A DNA stretch of 7,787 nt, from the NCBI GenBank assembly GCA_022511055.1, contig JAFLSH010000142.1:1-7787 (forward strand). The letters run 5' to 3'. Source of the DNA: Prevotella sp. (lineage in GTDB: Bacteria > Bacteroidota > Bacteroidia > Bacteroidales > Bacteroidaceae). Below the pieces are notes generated by a model. The model worked only from the letters and a program-made list of their open reading frames with translations. It was not told where the DNA came from and did not search any database. Positions within the stretch are counted from its first letter, which is position 1, and each line of letters starts with the position of its first letter. Positions 6,829 through 7,787 of this stretch are shown piece after piece. The translations under genes and the position numbers were made by a program.

Positions 6829-6852
6829 CACCGTTTTTCAAAAAAGCAAATC

Positions 6853-7787
6853 ATGAAGAAAAAGCAAACAAAATGGTTTTATGCGGCCATTGGCCTCTGC
6901 CTCTTGGCGATAATAGGTACAGTTGCCTATTACTTTCTGACAGACTTTGCCCCTGAGGGCGAAACAGCATACTTGTATATAGACCAAGATGACACCGCCG
7001 ACTCCGTTTATCAGAAACTGACCCCTCTGGCTACCACGCACGGCATGACTGCCCTGCGTACCATGGCGCGCCATACTGATTATGAAGAGCATGTGCGCAC
7101 AGGCCGCTATGCCATCAGCCCGGGCGAGAATGCCGTCAGCATATACCGTCGACTGAAAAACGGGCAGCAATCCCCCATTATGCTTACGATACCTGAAGCG
7201 CGCACCATGCCTCGGCTGGCAGCCCTGCTCAGTCGCAAGCTGATGGTCGACAGCGCTGAAATTGCCGATGCACTGACCGACCCGATTGTCTGCCAGCAGG
7301 TGGGTTACGATACGGCGACCATAGCCTGCATGTTTGTGCCTGACACCTACGAAGTGTTTTGGAACATCAGTGTCAGTAATTTGTTGCAGCGCATGCAGAG
7401 CGAACACGACAGGTTTTGGAACGATGAGCGGCGAGCAAAAGCCTCTGCCATAGGGCTCACGCCCAACGAAGTGTCGACCTTGGCCAGCATTATAGATGAA
7501 GAAACGGCCAATAATGGCGAGAAAAACATGATAGCAGGCATGTATCTAAACCGACTGAAGACCAACATGCCACTTCAGGCTGACCCTACTGTCAAGTTTG
7601 CGCTGAAGAACTTTGCCCTGAGACGCATCTACCACAATATGCTTCAGACAGACAGCCCCTATAATACCTATAGAAATACAGGTCTCCCTCCAGGCCCCAT
7701 CAAGATTGCAAGCATCAAGGGCATAGATGCCGTGCTTAATCGTGTGGAACACGACTATCTGTATATGTGTGCCAAGGAGGATTTTTC
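6853..7787 (+). CDS. mltG: Endolytic murein transglycosylase MltG (YceG-like), C-terminus cut by window edge
   Basis: An inner-membrane lytic transglycosylase that cleaves nascent glycan strands in the periplasm and is thought to set where peptidoglycan elongation stops. 311 complete codons are present of roughly 340 expected. A basic MKKKQTK start is followed by one membrane segment (8-29), a LysM-like region at about 40-105, then the YceG catalytic domain. Its signatures are ASIIDEET (around 211-218), MPLQADPTVKFA (239-250) and TDSPYNTYRNTGLPPGPI (266-283). E217, just before T218, is the likely catalytic glutamate, the counterpart of the E. coli glutamate in the ExET motif; the first acidic position is D215 here. 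No Shine-Dalgarno. It has its own -7 element 24 nt upstream and diverges from malQ. The gene is intact as far as visible; its last ~30-40 residues lie outside the window. Confidence 0.95.
   Translation, partial: MKKKQTKWFYAAIGLCLLAIIGTVAYYFLTDFAPEGETAYLYIDQDDTADSVYQKLTPLATTHGMTALRTMARHTDYEEHVRTGRYAISPGENAVSIYRRLKNGQQSPIMLTIPEARTMPRLAALLSRKLMVDSAEIADALTDPIVCQQVGYDTATIACMFVPDTYEVFWNISVSNLLQRMQSEHDRFWNDERRAKASAIGLTPNEVSTLASIIDEETANNGEKNMIAGMYLNRLKTNMPLQADPTVKFALKNFALRRIYHNMLQTDSPYNTYRNTGLPPGPIKIASIKGIDAVLNRVEHDYLYMCAKEDF

Noticed and set aside
6838..7407. A 189-codon minus-strand frame opposite mltG.
   Set aside because: It is antisense to recognisable MltG coding sequence, runs over the mltG promoter region, and shows no domain.

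Overview
The window looks like chromosomal DNA from a Bacteroidota member, most likely order Bacteroidales and plausibly a Prevotella relative. The evidence is three -7 elements matching the phylum-specific consensus TAnnTTTG (TACCTTTG, TATCTTTG, TAACTTTG), start codons without Shine-Dalgarno sequences, an outer-membrane beta-barrel with a carboxypeptidase-like N-terminal domain, and a MalQ of the two-CBM20, DPE2-like type common in this phylum. The genus is an inference; no rRNA or species marker is present.

Layout: (1) Positions 1-3098, minus strand: a large outer-membrane beta-barrel / TonB-receptor-like protein, cut by the left edge inside a glycine-rich C-terminal tail. Its start is a GTG followed by a clear signal peptide. 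(2) Positions 3099-3479: a divergent intergenic region. It holds a set of TTGTC/GACAA inverted repeats near the receptor start and, on the plus strand, a promoter, a structured RNA of about 190-200 nt closed by a perfect 9-bp end-to-end helix, and a U-rich terminator tract. (3) Positions 3480-4079, plus: riboflavin synthase (ribE), starting 27 nt after the U-tract. (4) Positions 4139-6730, minus: 4-alpha-glucanotransferase (malQ), convergent with ribE. (5) Positions 6731-6852: a divergent promoter region with one phylum-type -7 element per strand. (6) Positions 6853 to the right edge, plus: endolytic murein transglycosylase MltG, missing only its C-terminal end.

The genes are mainly housekeeping (riboflavin synthesis, cytoplasmic maltose/glycogen metabolism, peptidoglycan chain termination) plus one envelope beta-barrel. 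I see no sign that they form one pathway, and no mobile element, CRISPR array, tRNA or rRNA. The item most worth following is the structured RNA before ribE. Its architecture (closing stem, central bubble with a small hairpin on the 3' side, apical stem, terminator U-tract) resembles 6S RNA, but its position would also suit a leader that controls ribE. It does not match the FMN riboswitch consensus as I know it.
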